Below are positions 1 to 7,586 of a stretch of 64,000 nt of DNA, in pieces; the first letter of the stretch is position 1, and every line of letters begins with the position of its first letter. Both the position numbers and the translations under genes were made by a program. The notes under the pieces are model-generated. The model did no database searches. It saw only the letters and a program-made list of their open reading frames with translations, and was not told the DNA's origin. The stretch spans positions 372,001 to 436,000 of the forward strand of contig NZ_JABJRC010000006.1 of the NCBI RefSeq assembly GCF_013131805.1, read 5' to 3'. The DNA comes from Kribbella sandramycini (GTDB lineage Bacteria; Actinomycetota; Actinomycetes; Propionibacteriales; Kribbellaceae).

Positions 1-116
1 TCCCCCTCAGCTGCGCTGCCATCCACACTCGGAATCCGCACCAGCTCCCGCAGCTCCGCGACCACCCGCTCGTCGTCAACAGCCGCCAGCACCTTCTGCT
101 CGACCGCACTCACCAT
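1..116 (-). CDS. M20-family metallopeptidase, N-terminal fragment
   Basis: Only the first 38 codons are inside the window; the gene runs off the left edge. The start (ATG at 116) leads into a helix and the segment VAELRELVRIPSVDG, which is how M20/ArgE/DapE-type peptidases and deacylases begin. The zinc ligands and dimerisation domain lie outside, so no substrate can be named. It starts seven bases after the stop of the phosphotransferase gene, so it is probably the third gene of the aspS transcript. A GTG at the second codon is an alternative start. The family call rests on about 20 residues. Confidence 0.6.
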   Translation of the reverse strand, partial: MVSAVEQKVLAAVDDERVVAELRELVRIPSVDGSAAEG

Positions 117-123
117 GCGCCCA

Positions 124-993
124 TCATCCATCCAGCAGCTCAAGCACCCGCCGCGCGCCCACAGCCACCTGCTCTTCGGACTCCGGCCACACTTCTCGCG
201 CAAACGCGGCAATACTCGCCCACGCCGACCCAGCGCAGACCGCCACCGTCGCCCGGCCCGCAGCCTGCAGCGCTGCCTCCAGGAACAGCGCGTCGACTCC
301 TGCGGGGGCGCCGTCCCGCGCGGCCGAGGTAGCCAACGCCACCAGGTCGTAGGCCCGGGAGCCACCGCTGGCAGCTTCGACATCGACGATGCCGCTCAGC
401 TGCCCATCCACCACCAGTAGGTTGCCGACGTTCAGATCCCCGTGCACCAGGTCGTCCGCCGGTAACTCCACCTCCCGGTACGGCCGGCACAACACCTCAT
501 ACCGCTCGATCAGCTCGGCCGCTTCGCCGCCGTACGAGCGGAGCCGCTCCCACATCCCGTCCCAGCCCTCGAAGACGATGCCGTGCACGTAGTCCGACCA
601 GTTGGCCTCCCGATCCGACACCAGCCCGCGCTGTAGCTCGCACACCGTGATCAGCTGCTGCGCCAGCGACTCGTCGATGACGGACGCGTCGCGCACCGGC
701 GTCCCAACGGCGAATTCCTGAAGCTGGTAAGGCGATCCGGCCGCAGTAGTACCGACGGCCAGCCACTCCGGTGTCGGGTAGCCGACCGCCCGGGCCCGGC
801 GGACGAGTTCGTCCGCACGCCGTACCCGCGGTGCCCAGCCCGGGTCGTCACTCCACTTGAGGACGACCCGGGACTGGTGGTCGGTGAGCTCGAAGGCTCC
901 GGTTTGGAGGCCACCGGTCAGTCGTCGAGCGAGCTGGTAGGTGGTGCCCAGGGAAAGGTTCAGCTCGGCGACGACTGACTCGGTGGTGTCCAT
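124..993 (-). CDS. aminoglycoside phosphotransferase (APH)-family kinase
   Basis: A 289-residue protein with the APH/choline-kinase fold signature: a lysine in VVLKWS (about residue 46), the catalytic loop VHGDLNVGN (183-191) and the magnesium-binding DVE (204-206). The family moves a phosphate from ATP or GTP to small alcohols, sugars, aminoglycosides or homoserine; the substrate cannot be read from sequence. The reading frame stays open upstream, but the ATG at 993 is chosen because it overlaps the aspS stop by one base (TGATG), giving translational coupling. Its place in an aspartyl-tRNA synthetase operon behind a T-box suggests a role tied to amino acid or tRNA supply rather than drug resistance, but that is inference from position. 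Confidence 0.8.
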   Translation of the reverse strand: MDTTESVVAELNLSLGTTYQLARRLTGGLQTGAFELTDHQSRVVLKWSDDPGWAPRVRRADELVRRARAVGYPTPEWLAVGTTAAGSPYQLQEFAVGTPVRDASVIDESLAQQLITVCELQRGLVSDREANWSDYVHGIVFEGWDGMWERLRSYGGEAAELIERYEVLCRPYREVELPADDLVHGDLNVGNLLVVDGQLSGIVDVEAASGGSRAYDLVALATSAARDGAPAGVDALFLEAALQAAGRATVAVCAGSAWASIAAFAREVWPESEEQVAVGARRVLELLDG

Positions 994-2282
994 CAGGGCG
1001 TCAGGCGGTGGAGGTCGCGGGGGAAGAGGGTTACCTCGCGGACGTTTTCGGCTCCGGTGAGGCGGGCTACGAAGCGTTCCAGGCCGATGGCGAAGCCGCC
1101 GTGGGGTGGCATGCCGTGTTTGAAGGCCTGGAGGTAGCTGCTGTACGCCGGTGCGTCGGCTGACTCGCCACGGGCGGCCAGCGCGGCGACGTAGTCGCTG
1201 TAGCGGTGCAGACGTTGACCACCGGTGACCAGCTCGACGCCTCGGAAGAGGAGGTCGAACGAGTTGGACCAACGAGGGTCGGACGGCTGCGGGTGGGTGT
1301 AGAAGGGCCGCTTGACCATGGGGTAGCCCTCGACCGCCACGAACGCGCTGCCGTGCTCACGGAGCGCCCACTCGCCGATGGCGCGTTCGTCTGCCGGTGC
1401 GAGGTCCGGCTCGTCCGGGTTGGCGCCGGCGATCTTCAACGCCTCGGTGAAGTGCACGACCGGTACGTCGACCGGAATCTCCGGGAGGGTGATGCCCAGC
1501 CGCTCCACGGCGCCGGCTGCGCGCTCGCCCACCGCTGCCAACATGCCGGCGATGACAGAGCGCAGTACGGCGAGTACGTCGCGGTGGTCGGTGATGAAGC
1601 CGAACTCGGCGTCCAGTGAGACGTACTCGGCCAGATGGCGCACTGTGTCGTGCGGCTCGGCCCGGAAGACCGGACCGACCTCGTAGACACGTTCGAAGAC
1701 GCCAACCATCGTCTGCTTGTAGAACTGCGGCGACTGGGCCAGGTACGCCGGACCGCCGAAGTAGTCCAGTGCGAACACGTTGGCGCCGGACTCCGTTGCC
1801 GTACCGACGATCTTCGGCGTCTGGATCTCCGTGAAGCCCTGTGCGTCCGTGCTGGCTCGGAAACCGTGCAGCGCCGCCGCAGCGATCTCCCACCCGGCCC
1901 GAACCGCCGGATGCCGCAGGGCGACCGGTGCGTTGTCCAGTACAACGGGCAGCCCAGCACCGACCGACGGACGCCACAGCTCGATCGGCGGGGTGACGGC
2001 CGGTTCGGTCAGCGGCTCGATCACCGGGTCGATCAGCTCGGCGCCACCGGGCGCCTGCGGGTTCGCGGCGACCGTACCGGTCACCTGCACGACTGTCTCC
2101 TCACCGAGCCCGTCCAGCTGGGCTTGGGCCTCCGGCCCCTTGACGACGATCTGGCTGAGGCCGGACCGGTCGCGCAGGATCAGGAAGCTGACGGCGGCGA
2201 GCCGTCGTCTTCGGTGCACCCAGCCGGCCACCGTGACGGTCTGGCCCACTGCTGAGGGGATCTCATGGCTGAGAATGCGCAT
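993..2282 (-). CDS. aspS: aspartyl-tRNA synthetase, archaeal/eukaryal type (AspS2-like)
   Basis: A 429-residue class II synthetase. An N-terminal OB-fold anticodon-binding domain (about 10-100) is followed by class II motif 1 (FTEIQTPK, 150-157), the ATESGANVF segment (162-170), motif 2 around FRAEPHDTVRHLAEYVSLDAE (207-227, quoted in parts) and motif 3 in GFAIGLERF near the C-terminus. It lacks the large GAD insertion of ordinary bacterial AspRS (about 590 residues), so it is the short archaeal form, often non-discriminating and able to charge tRNA-Asn with Asp for amidation by GatCAB. The start at 2282 has GGAGGTG eight bases upstream; an in-frame start 30 codons earlier would run through the T-box. 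Downstream it is coupled to the APH-family gene. Confidence 0.93.
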   Translation of the reverse strand: MRILSHEIPSAVGQTVTVAGWVHRRRRLAAVSFLILRDRSGLSQIVVKGPEAQAQLDGLGEETVVQVTGTVAANPQAPGGAELIDPVIEPLTEPAVTPPIELWRPSVGAGLPVVLDNAPVALRHPAVRAGWEIAAAALHGFRASTDAQGFTEIQTPKIVGTATESGANVFALDYFGGPAYLAQSPQFYKQTMVGVFERVYEVGPVFRAEPHDTVRHLAEYVSLDAEFGFITDHRDVLAVLRSVIAGMLAAVGERAAGAVERLGITLPEIPVDVPVVHFTEALKIAGANPDEPDLAPADERAIGEWALREHGSAFVAVEGYPMVKRPFYTHPQPSDPRWSNSFDLLFRGVELVTGGQRLHRYSDYVAALAARGESADAPAYSSYLQAFKHGMPPHGGFAIGLERFVARLTGAENVREVTLFPRDLHRLTP

Positions 2283-2511
2283 TGCTGTTTCACCTCCAGG
2301 TCTGTTCTCGAACCCCGGAGGTGTGGGCGAAGGGGAATCTCGCGGTGCCACCACACCTTCGCCGGATCGCAATGACCCGGCCTCTTGCCGTGCATTCGCT
2401 CAGGAGTGTCTTCGACACCGCTCCACGTGCCGCCTTCACAGCAACCGGCGACTCTCTCGGACGTGGCGTACGGCGCTACTCGGTTCCGTCAGCGCGAACA
2501 GTCCCAGCCTA
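2283..2511 (-). promoter_or_regulatory. T-box riboswitch leader (class II, translational) of aspS
   Basis: Read on the minus strand, the leader has a stem I-like region with AGTA (about 2480), GAGAGAG (2458-2452) and a GGTTGCTGTGAA distal loop, then the T-box core GGTGGCACCGCGAG (2352-2339). GGCGAAGG before the core is complementary to CCTTCGCC after it (antisequestrator helix). CACCTCC (2323-2317) is fully complementary to the aspS Shine-Dalgarno GGAGGTG (2297-2291), so a sequestrator hairpin that blocks translation is available. This is the architecture of actinobacterial class II T-boxes, usually seen on ileS. A TAGGCT -10 element lies at 2511-2506. The specifier codon is not certain: AAU at 2396-2394 follows the conserved CTGAG, whereas GAC at 2410-2408 sits inside a hairpin. 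Confidence 0.8.
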
Positions 2512-2546
2512 GAGCAACCGGCAACCCCATTTACTGACGGCTCTGC

Positions 2547-4781
2547 TCAGCGACTGCCCTTGGCCGGCGGGATCTGCACCGAATCGGTGTCCTCCCGGCC
2601 GCCGACGCGCGCGTAGACGGTGATGGCGTTCGCGGAGCCCTTGCCCGGCAGCCAAGCGTTCCACTCCGAGTTGAACGGCCTGCGGTAGCTGTCCGTCCAG
2701 CAGGTCGCACGCCGGATGTCGGTGGACCGCGAACACGTCCAGCCGCGGTCCAGCGCGGACAGGAACTGCAGGTTCCGGCCCCACGAGATCTCCAGGGTCA
2801 CTCGGCGGTCGGTGACGCCGTTGACCTTGAGGAAGCGGTTGTAAACGAAGGGGTTCGGGTCCTGCCCGGGGGACGGCGTCAGGATCTGCAGCAGCGACTC
2901 GTCCGTCCGGACGCCGGGCAACGTCTCGGAGTCGACGTCGCTGACCAGCCCCGCGGTCGCGCTGACCGTGTACGTGCGCGCCGCCGCCGAACCATCCTCG
3001 GGCACCTCGAACACGGCCTTCAGCGGCACGGGCTTCAGCGGGGTCAGCGACGTACAGGTCTTGGTGCTGGCCGAGCACCTCCAGCCCAGCGGGCTCTTGC
3101 CGATCGGCCACGACAGACTGGCGCCGTAGCTGATCTTCAGCGTGACTGCGGACCGGTCCAGCCCGGGTGCGACGACCAGGACGCGGTGGTGCACGTCGGA
3201 GTCCTTCGGGCCGTTCAGGATCCGCAGCAGGTTCTCGTCGGTCCGCGGCGGCGCCACCAGGGTGCGGGAGTCGTCGTCGTAGAGACGCCCGGACTTGGCC
3301 GAGACGGTGAACGTCCGGTCCGCCGCCGAGCCGCCGGTCGGGTTCGCGAACTCGACCGTCATCGGCTCGGGTTTGGCCGGGTTGTTCGCCGTACAGCTCC
3401 CGGCGGCCTGGTCACAGCTCCAGCCGCGCGGATTGCCGCTGAGGGGCCATTTGAGCGCCTTGCCGTACTTGAAACCGATCACCACCGGGTTGGTGTTCGC
3501 AGCAGGCGTCTTGATCGTGATGACGAACCGCATCCCGTCAGCGGCCGCCACGGCCGGAGCGCTGCCGCCGCCGGTACTGCGCTGCCCTGGCGGGATGCTG
3601 ATCGTCAGCAGCCCCTCGTCCAGGATCGGAGTGGTCGGCAGCGGGGGAGTCGGCGTCGGTGTGGGCGTGGGCGTCGGTACCGGGGGAGTGGTCGGCGCAG
3701 TCGTGGGCGCAGTGGTCGGTGCGGTCGTCGGAGCCGTTGTCGGCTTCGGGGGCGGCGGCTGAGTCACCGGCGGCTTCACCGGGGGGACGACGGGCGGCTT
3801 GGCCGGCGGCTGGGTCGGCTGGGGCACGGACGGCTTGTCGATGGCTGCTGGTGGCGTCTCGTTACCGGTGAGGGCCATTGCGGCCACGACGGCGGCCACT
3901 GCGACGACCACGACCGCTCCGCCGCCCACCGCCGTCCGCGTGCTGTTCTCGGTGGCCTTGCGCCAGAGGCCGACGAAGAAGCCGACCAGACCGATCTTCG
4001 TACCGGACGCGGCGGCCAGGTAGCCGATGCCGGCGGCGCCCAGCAGCGCCGGAGCGAGCAGCGCGGGCAGCGCACTGTTGACCTCGACCAGCTCCAGGTA
4101 GACGGCCGTGCACTTGGCGCAGTCGTCCAGATGCTCGCGGACGTTCCGGTTCTCGCGTTTGGTCAGGCCGCCGCGGACGTACGCGCCCAGGCGCTCCGTC
4201 GTCCAGCGGCAGCGGTCCCCAGCGACGTCGGCCAGGTGCTGCTGCAGGTAGGCCTGCCGGAGGCCCTCCCGAGCCCGGTAGGCCAGCGCGGAGACGCCGT
4301 TCGCCGTCAGACCCAGCAGCGGAGCGATCGCGGCCGGCTTCTCACCCTCGACCTCGGTGTGCCACAGCACGGCCTGCCAGCGCTCCGGCAGGCTGGCGAA
4401 CGCCTTCGCCGCGGCGCCGCTCTCGAACCCGGTGACCGTCGGGTCGTCGAACGTCTCCGGCTCTCGCTCGTATGCCGCGATGTCGTCGGTCGTCTGCACC
4501 TTCTTACCGGAGCGGATCCGGTCGACGTGCACGCGGCGGACAGTGGTCAGCAGATAGGCGCGGAAGGAGATGTCGGGGCCGCCGCCGGCCCGGAGCGCGT
4601 CCAGCACCTTGGCGAACGCGTCACTGGCCAGGTCGTCGGCGTCGTTGGTCGGGACCAGCTGGCGGGCCATCCGCTCCGCGGCGTGGTGGTGGCGGCCGAA
4701 CAGCTCGCCGTACGCCTCCAGATCGCCGTTGCGAACGCGCGCAATCAGCTCGGCGTCGCTCGGCCCTTCCGGCGTCTCCAT
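2547..4781 (-). CDS. ECF sigma factor fused to zinc-finger, membrane segment and three extracytoplasmic repeats
   Basis: A 744-residue multidomain protein. Residues 10-95 form sigma region 2 (DADDLASDAFAKVLDALR) and about 125-185 form region 4 with its helix-turn-helix. A zinc-finger anti-sigma-like motif follows (H217, C221, C224), then hydrophobic stretches near 236-256 and 287-304, a Pro/Thr-rich linker (305-385, with PTTAPTTAPTT and PTPTPT), and three related domains of roughly 110 residues (about 386-500, 505-615, 617-744), each with paired cysteines and a 'GW.C' motif. ECF factors with C-terminal extensions are described in Actinobacteria. The layout implies a sigma factor tethered to the membrane with an external sensor, released by proteolysis or conformational change (inference). 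The start at 4781 has GGGAGAA upstream; an ATG eight codons earlier is less likely. Confidence 0.85.
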   Translation of the reverse strand: METPEGPSDAELIARVRNGDLEAYGELFGRHHHAAERMARQLVPTNDADDLASDAFAKVLDALRAGGGPDISFRAYLLTTVRRVHVDRIRSGKKVQTTDDIAAYEREPETFDDPTVTGFESGAAAKAFASLPERWQAVLWHTEVEGEKPAAIAPLLGLTANGVSALAYRAREGLRQAYLQQHLADVAGDRCRWTTERLGAYVRGGLTKRENRNVREHLDDCAKCTAVYLELVEVNSALPALLAPALLGAAGIGYLAAASGTKIGLVGFFVGLWRKATENSTRTAVGGGAVVVVAVAAVVAAMALTGNETPPAAIDKPSVPQPTQPPAKPPVVPPVKPPVTQPPPPKPTTAPTTAPTTAPTTAPTTPPVPTPTPTPTPTPPLPTTPILDEGLLTISIPPGQRSTGGGSAPAVAAADGMRFVITIKTPAANTNPVVIGFKYGKALKWPLSGNPRGWSCDQAAGSCTANNPAKPEPMTVEFANPTGGSAADRTFTVSAKSGRLYDDDSRTLVAPPRTDENLLRILNGPKDSDVHHRVLVVAPGLDRSAVTLKISYGASLSWPIGKSPLGWRCSASTKTCTSLTPLKPVPLKAVFEVPEDGSAAARTYTVSATAGLVSDVDSETLPGVRTDESLLQILTPSPGQDPNPFVYNRFLKVNGVTDRRVTLEISWGRNLQFLSALDRGWTCSRSTDIRRATCWTDSYRRPFNSEWNAWLPGKGSANAITVYARVGGREDTDSVQIPPAKGSR

Positions 4782-5055
4782 CGTTCTCCCCCGCGGTCCC
4801 TTCACTCTATCGGCACATCGGCGTCACCCTGCGTCACAAAGTTGCCGGAGACAAGGCTCCCACGTGAGACGCCCGTCCGCACCTGTTTCTGACGCGGAAC
4901 TGTGCCTCATTTCCTGACGAGATGACCACCCCTGAAGTTACGGAAAAAAAACTTCTGCGAATCCGCGTCATGATCCGCGCCGCCGCCTGTCTCACCCCTG
5001 GAACGACGCTTCCGGCCGCCCGGTCGGGAGACTGTAGGGACCTTCGAGGAGGGCC
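4782..5055. promoter_or_regulatory. divergent intergenic region between the ECF fusion gene and the GGDEF-like gene
   Basis: About 270 bases with no gene. For the minus-strand sigma gene, a GGCAACTTT element lies about 50-60 bases before the start with a CGAT block about 17 bases further on. This resembles the AAC/CG-type promoters read by ECF sigma factors and would fit autoregulation, but the match is weak. An A8 tract at about 4944-4951 is unusual in this base composition. On the plus strand GGAGGAGGG-like bases just before 5056 serve as the ribosome binding site. No terminator or small ORF is convincing here. Confidence 0.3.
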
Positions 5056-5910
5056 ATGTCGCTGTTCGCGGACATCCGCCGACGGTTCGACCTGCGTCCG
5101 TCGAAGTCCCTCAACCTGGCGGGGTCGCCCGCCCGGGTGATGCCGGAGGCGTCGTCCCCTGATCTGGGGTCATCAGGGCGTCCGCGCGGTCGGAGGGAGC
5201 CGCACGGAGCACAAGTACACGGGGGAAGTCACGGGGGACCTGGCACCGACCACAGCGCCTATCTCGCGATTGCCGAGGCGCTGCAGGACGGGGCCGACGT
5301 CGTGCCTGCATCGGACGAGGTCGGCCGCCGCTTGGCGGCCGACGGAGTCTCGCTGGTGGAGGCACTCGATGGGCTGAGTGCGCTGTACCGCTCGATCGCC
5401 GGGGGCGAGCCGGCTTTCGCCGCGGTACGCGCACTCAGTTCCAGCTGGGCCGAGGCCTCGCTGATCTATCTCCACACGCTGTCCTGCGAGGACCCGCTGA
5501 CCGGGCTGTCCAGCCTGGCGCACCTGCGGTCCCGCCTGGGAGAGCTCTACCGAGAGGCGGAGTTCCGTGGAACTTCCGTACCGCAGACCCACGCACTGGT
5601 GGTTGTCGAGCCGCTCAATCCCCCGGGCACCTCGCCGTTCGAGCGCGAACTCCGCCTCGTCGACGTCGCGGAGTGCCTGCGCATCGTCTTCTGCGGCGGT
5701 GACGTACTGGGCCGCGTCGGCTCACGGCGCGCGGCGGCGCTCGTCGGCCGCGAGCCGAACCTGCCGGAGCAGGTCGAGACGGTCCGAGCCCTGATCACCC
5801 AGTGGCGGCTGGACACCGACGTGCCGCAGCTGGCCCGGGTCTGGATCGAGGGCCTGCCCGCGTCCGACGCGATGGCCGCCCGGGTCCTGGACGAACTGGC
5901 CAGGCCGTAG
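5056..5910 (+). CDS. degenerate GGDEF-domain protein
   Basis: A 284-residue protein with a charged, disordered N-terminus (1-65), a helical middle and a C-terminal half with the diguanylate-cyclase framework: DPLTGLSSLAHLRSRL (146-161) matches the DxLTGLxNR helix, and FCGGDVLGRVG (212-222) takes the place of the GGDEF loop. Only the two glycines and the aspartate of GG[DE]EF remain, so synthesis of c-di-GMP is unlikely; a binding or regulatory role is more plausible. There is no membrane segment. The ATG at 5056 has GAGGAGGG just upstream. It is transcribed away from the ECF fusion gene, so the two share a control region and may be functionally linked. Tandem hairpins terminate it. Confidence 0.7.
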   Translation: MSLFADIRRRFDLRPSKSLNLAGSPARVMPEASSPDLGSSGRPRGRREPHGAQVHGGSHGGPGTDHSAYLAIAEALQDGADVVPASDEVGRRLAADGVSLVEALDGLSALYRSIAGGEPAFAAVRALSSSWAEASLIYLHTLSCEDPLTGLSSLAHLRSRLGELYREAEFRGTSVPQTHALVVVEPLNPPGTSPFERELRLVDVAECLRIVFCGGDVLGRVGSRRAAALVGREPNLPEQVETVRALITQWRLDTDVPQLARVWIEGLPASDAMAARVLDELARP

Positions 5911-5915
5911 TACCC

Positions 5916-5949
5916 GCGGCCGGGCGTCAACAGGGGGATGCCCGGCCGC
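5916..5949 (+). terminator. hairpin terminator, first of two
   Basis: GCGGCCGGGC (5916-5925) and its exact complement GCCCGGCCGC (5940-5949) enclose a 14-base loop, six bases after the stop of the GGDEF-like gene. There is no T tract, as is usual for terminators at this GC content. Confidence 0.65.
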
Positions 5950-5960
5950 CTCGAGCCGGC

Positions 5961-5994
5961 GGCGGAGCGCTCATCACGGGGTGAGCGCTCCGCC
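5961..5994 (+). terminator. hairpin terminator, second of two
   Basis: A perfect 13-bp stem, GGCGGAGCGCTCA (5961-5973) with TGAGCGCTCCGCC (5982-5994), and an eight-base loop. It follows directly on the first hairpin and insulates the next gene. Confidence 0.7.
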
Positions 5995-6025
5995 GTCGCT
6001 GTGCGGTTCTGTCGGCGGGCCTGTC

Positions 6026-6031
6026 TAGGCT
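6026..6031 (+). promoter_or_regulatory. -10 element of a leaderless promoter
   Basis: TAGGCT stands six bases before the ATG at 6038, with no Shine-Dalgarno sequence between. This spacing puts the transcription start on or next to the start codon, so the mRNA is probably leaderless. The same TAGGCT arrangement precedes the membrane protein gene at 22520. Confidence 0.5.
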
Positions 6032-6037
6032 GTCGGT

Positions 6038-6829
6038 ATGTGCGGTAGGTACGCGTCGAGCAGGTCGCCGTCCGATCTCGTCGAGGAGTTCGAGATCGAG
6101 GCGGGGAACGTCCGCGAATCCGTTCAGGAGGTCGGGCAGAACTTCAACGTCGCCCCGACCAACGAGGTGCTCGCGGTCGTCGAGCGGAAGAACCGCGAGG
6201 TTCCCGACGAGACGGTCCGCAAGCTGACGACGGTCCGGTGGGGGCTGGTGCCTTCCTGGGCCAAGGACACCTCGATCGGCTCCCGGCTGATCAACGCCCG
6301 GATGGAGACGGTCGCGGAGAAACCCGCTTTCAAGAAGGCCTTCGCCGCCCGGCGCTGCATCCTGCCCGCCGACGGGTACTACGAGTGGTACACGGCCGAG
6401 GAGAAGAAGGACGGCAAACCGGTCAAACAGCCGTACTTCATCCATCCGGCCGATGGCGGCGTTCTCGCGATGGCCGGTTTGTACGAGATCTGGCGGGACA
6501 AATCCGTCGCGGACGCCGAGTCCGACGAGGCCTGGCTGTGGACGTGCACGGTGCTGACCACCTCCAGCACCGACGACCTCGGCCGCATCCACGACCGGAT
6601 GCCGCTGCTCGTCGAGCGCGATCGGTACGACGCCTGGCTCGACCCGCGCTCCTCCGACCCCGACGACCTGCTCCAGCTCCTCGTCCCCGCGGCCCCCGGC
6701 CGCCTCGAGGCGTACGCCGTCTCCACTGCGGTCGGCTCGGTTCGCAACAACGGCCCGCATCTGCTCGACCCGCTGCCCCCCGACGGCAGTCCGCCGACCG
6801 GCGGCGAAGACGGCAGCACGCTGTTCTGA
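6038..6829 (+). CDS. SRAP (HMCES/YedK) family DNA-protein crosslink peptidase
   Basis: A 263-residue SOS response-associated peptidase. It starts MCGRYAS, so Cys2 becomes the N-terminal nucleophile after methionine removal. NVAPTNEV carries the conserved asparagine, ILPADGYYEWY the catalytic glutamate, and IHDRMPLLV the conserved histidine. The family caps abasic sites in single-stranded DNA through a thiazolidine link with Cys2 and protects them during replication; it acts in the cytoplasm. Length and motifs are complete. It stands alone between two terminators and an alpha/beta hydrolase gene, and is probably expressed from a leaderless promoter. No LexA box is evident upstream. Confidence 0.92.
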   Translation: MCGRYASSRSPSDLVEEFEIEAGNVRESVQEVGQNFNVAPTNEVLAVVERKNREVPDETVRKLTTVRWGLVPSWAKDTSIGSRLINARMETVAEKPAFKKAFAARRCILPADGYYEWYTAEEKKDGKPVKQPYFIHPADGGVLAMAGLYEIWRDKSVADAESDEAWLWTCTVLTTSSTDDLGRIHDRMPLLVERDRYDAWLDPRSSDPDDLLQLLVPAAPGRLEAYAVSTAVGSVRNNGPHLLDPLPPDGSPPTGGEDGSTLF

Positions 6830-6889
6830 GCCTGAGCGCGGGCGGTTCGGTCTGCGGCGAACCTGCCCGTGGATGACAGGATGGGGCGG

Positions 6890-7522
6890 GTGACCGACGA
6901 ACGGATTGTGGGGACGCCGCACGGGGAGGCCCGGATCGTGGCGTATCGGGCCCGGCGGCCGGTGGCGACGCTGGCGCTGGGGCACGGAGCCGGCGGCGGG
7001 ATCGACTCGGGGGACCTGGCGGCGCTGGCGGCGCGGTTGCCGAAACAGGACATCAACGTGTTCCTGATCGAGCAGCCGTGGCGGCGGGCCGGTAAGAAGC
7101 TGGCGCCGGCGCCGAAGGTGCTCGACGAGGCGTGGATCGCGATCATCGGGCAGTTGCGGGTGCGGACGCCGCTGGTGATCGGCGGGCGCAGCGCGGGCGC
7201 GCGGGTGGCCTGCCGGACGGCGAGCAGTCTGGGGGCGTCCGGCGTACTGGCGCTGGCCTTCCCGCTGCACGCGCCGGGGAAGCCGGAGAAGTCGCGGGTG
7301 GCCGAGTTGCAGGGCGCCGGGCTGCCGACGCTCGTCGTCCAGGGGGAGCGGGACACCTTCGGCACGCCGGAGGAGTTCCCGCCGCTGACCGAGATGGCCG
7401 TCGTCCCGGATGCCGATCACGCGTTCAAGGTGCCGAAGAAGGCCGTGCTCACCCAGGAGGAGAGCTACGAGCTGCTCGTCGAGGCCGTCCTGGAGTGGGT
7501 CGTCCGCGAAGTGTCCGGATAG
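6890..7522 (+). CDS. alpha/beta hydrolase, dienelactone hydrolase/Tex30-like
   Basis: About 210 residues with an alpha/beta hydrolase core. The oxyanion strand is LALGHGAGGGIDSGDL, the nucleophile elbow IGGRSAGARVA (Ser in GRSAG), the acid VQGERDTFG and the histidine VPDADHAFK. This small cap-less type is found in Tex30/KANL3-like and dienelactone hydrolase-like proteins; the substrate is unknown. The GTG at 6890 is chosen because the conserved part starts a few residues later and an AGGATGGGG stretch precedes it. GTG at 6869 and ATG at 6881 are in-frame alternatives. It ends about 65 bases before sigR, and that gap holds a SigR promoter, so the two genes need not be co-transcribed. Confidence 0.8.
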   Translation: MTDERIVGTPHGEARIVAYRARRPVATLALGHGAGGGIDSGDLAALAARLPKQDINVFLIEQPWRRAGKKLAPAPKVLDEAWIAIIGQLRVRTPLVIGGRSAGARVACRTASSLGASGVLALAFPLHAPGKPEKSRVAELQGAGLPTLVVQGERDTFGTPEEFPPLTEMAVVPDADHAFKVPKKAVLTQEESYELLVEAVLEWVVREVSG

Positions 7523-7550
7523 TGGTCACGCGCTGAGCCCCGGAACGGCC

Positions 7551-7577
7551 GGGAATTACCCCGCGCCCGGGCGTGTT
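7551..7577 (+). promoter_or_regulatory. SigR-type promoter of sigR
   Basis: GGGAAT (7551-7556), an 18-base spacer, then GTT (7575-7577): an exact match to the GGGAAT-N18-GTT consensus of SigR/SigH promoters in Streptomyces and mycobacteria. It points at sigR, implying direct positive autoregulation under thiol stress. The expected start of transcription (about 7583-7586) falls almost on the ATG at 7587. Confidence 0.85.
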
Positions 7578-7586
7578 GTGACCAGC

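Noticed and set aside
2408..2410. GAC as the specifier codon of the T-box
   Set aside because: It would fit aspartate, but it lies in the GTGTC-GAA-GACAC hairpin rather than an internal loop; not excluded completely.
3640..3760. Short tandem repeats in DNA (GTGGGC/GTCGGT and GGTCGGCGC units)
   Set aside because: They simply encode the Pro/Thr linker of the ECF fusion protein; not a mobile element or regulatory repeat.
3186..4892. 568-codon plus-strand reading frame antisense to the ECF fusion gene
   Set aside because: Arg/Gly-rich translation without any domain; it is the mirror of a GC-rich gene with all domains on the other strand.
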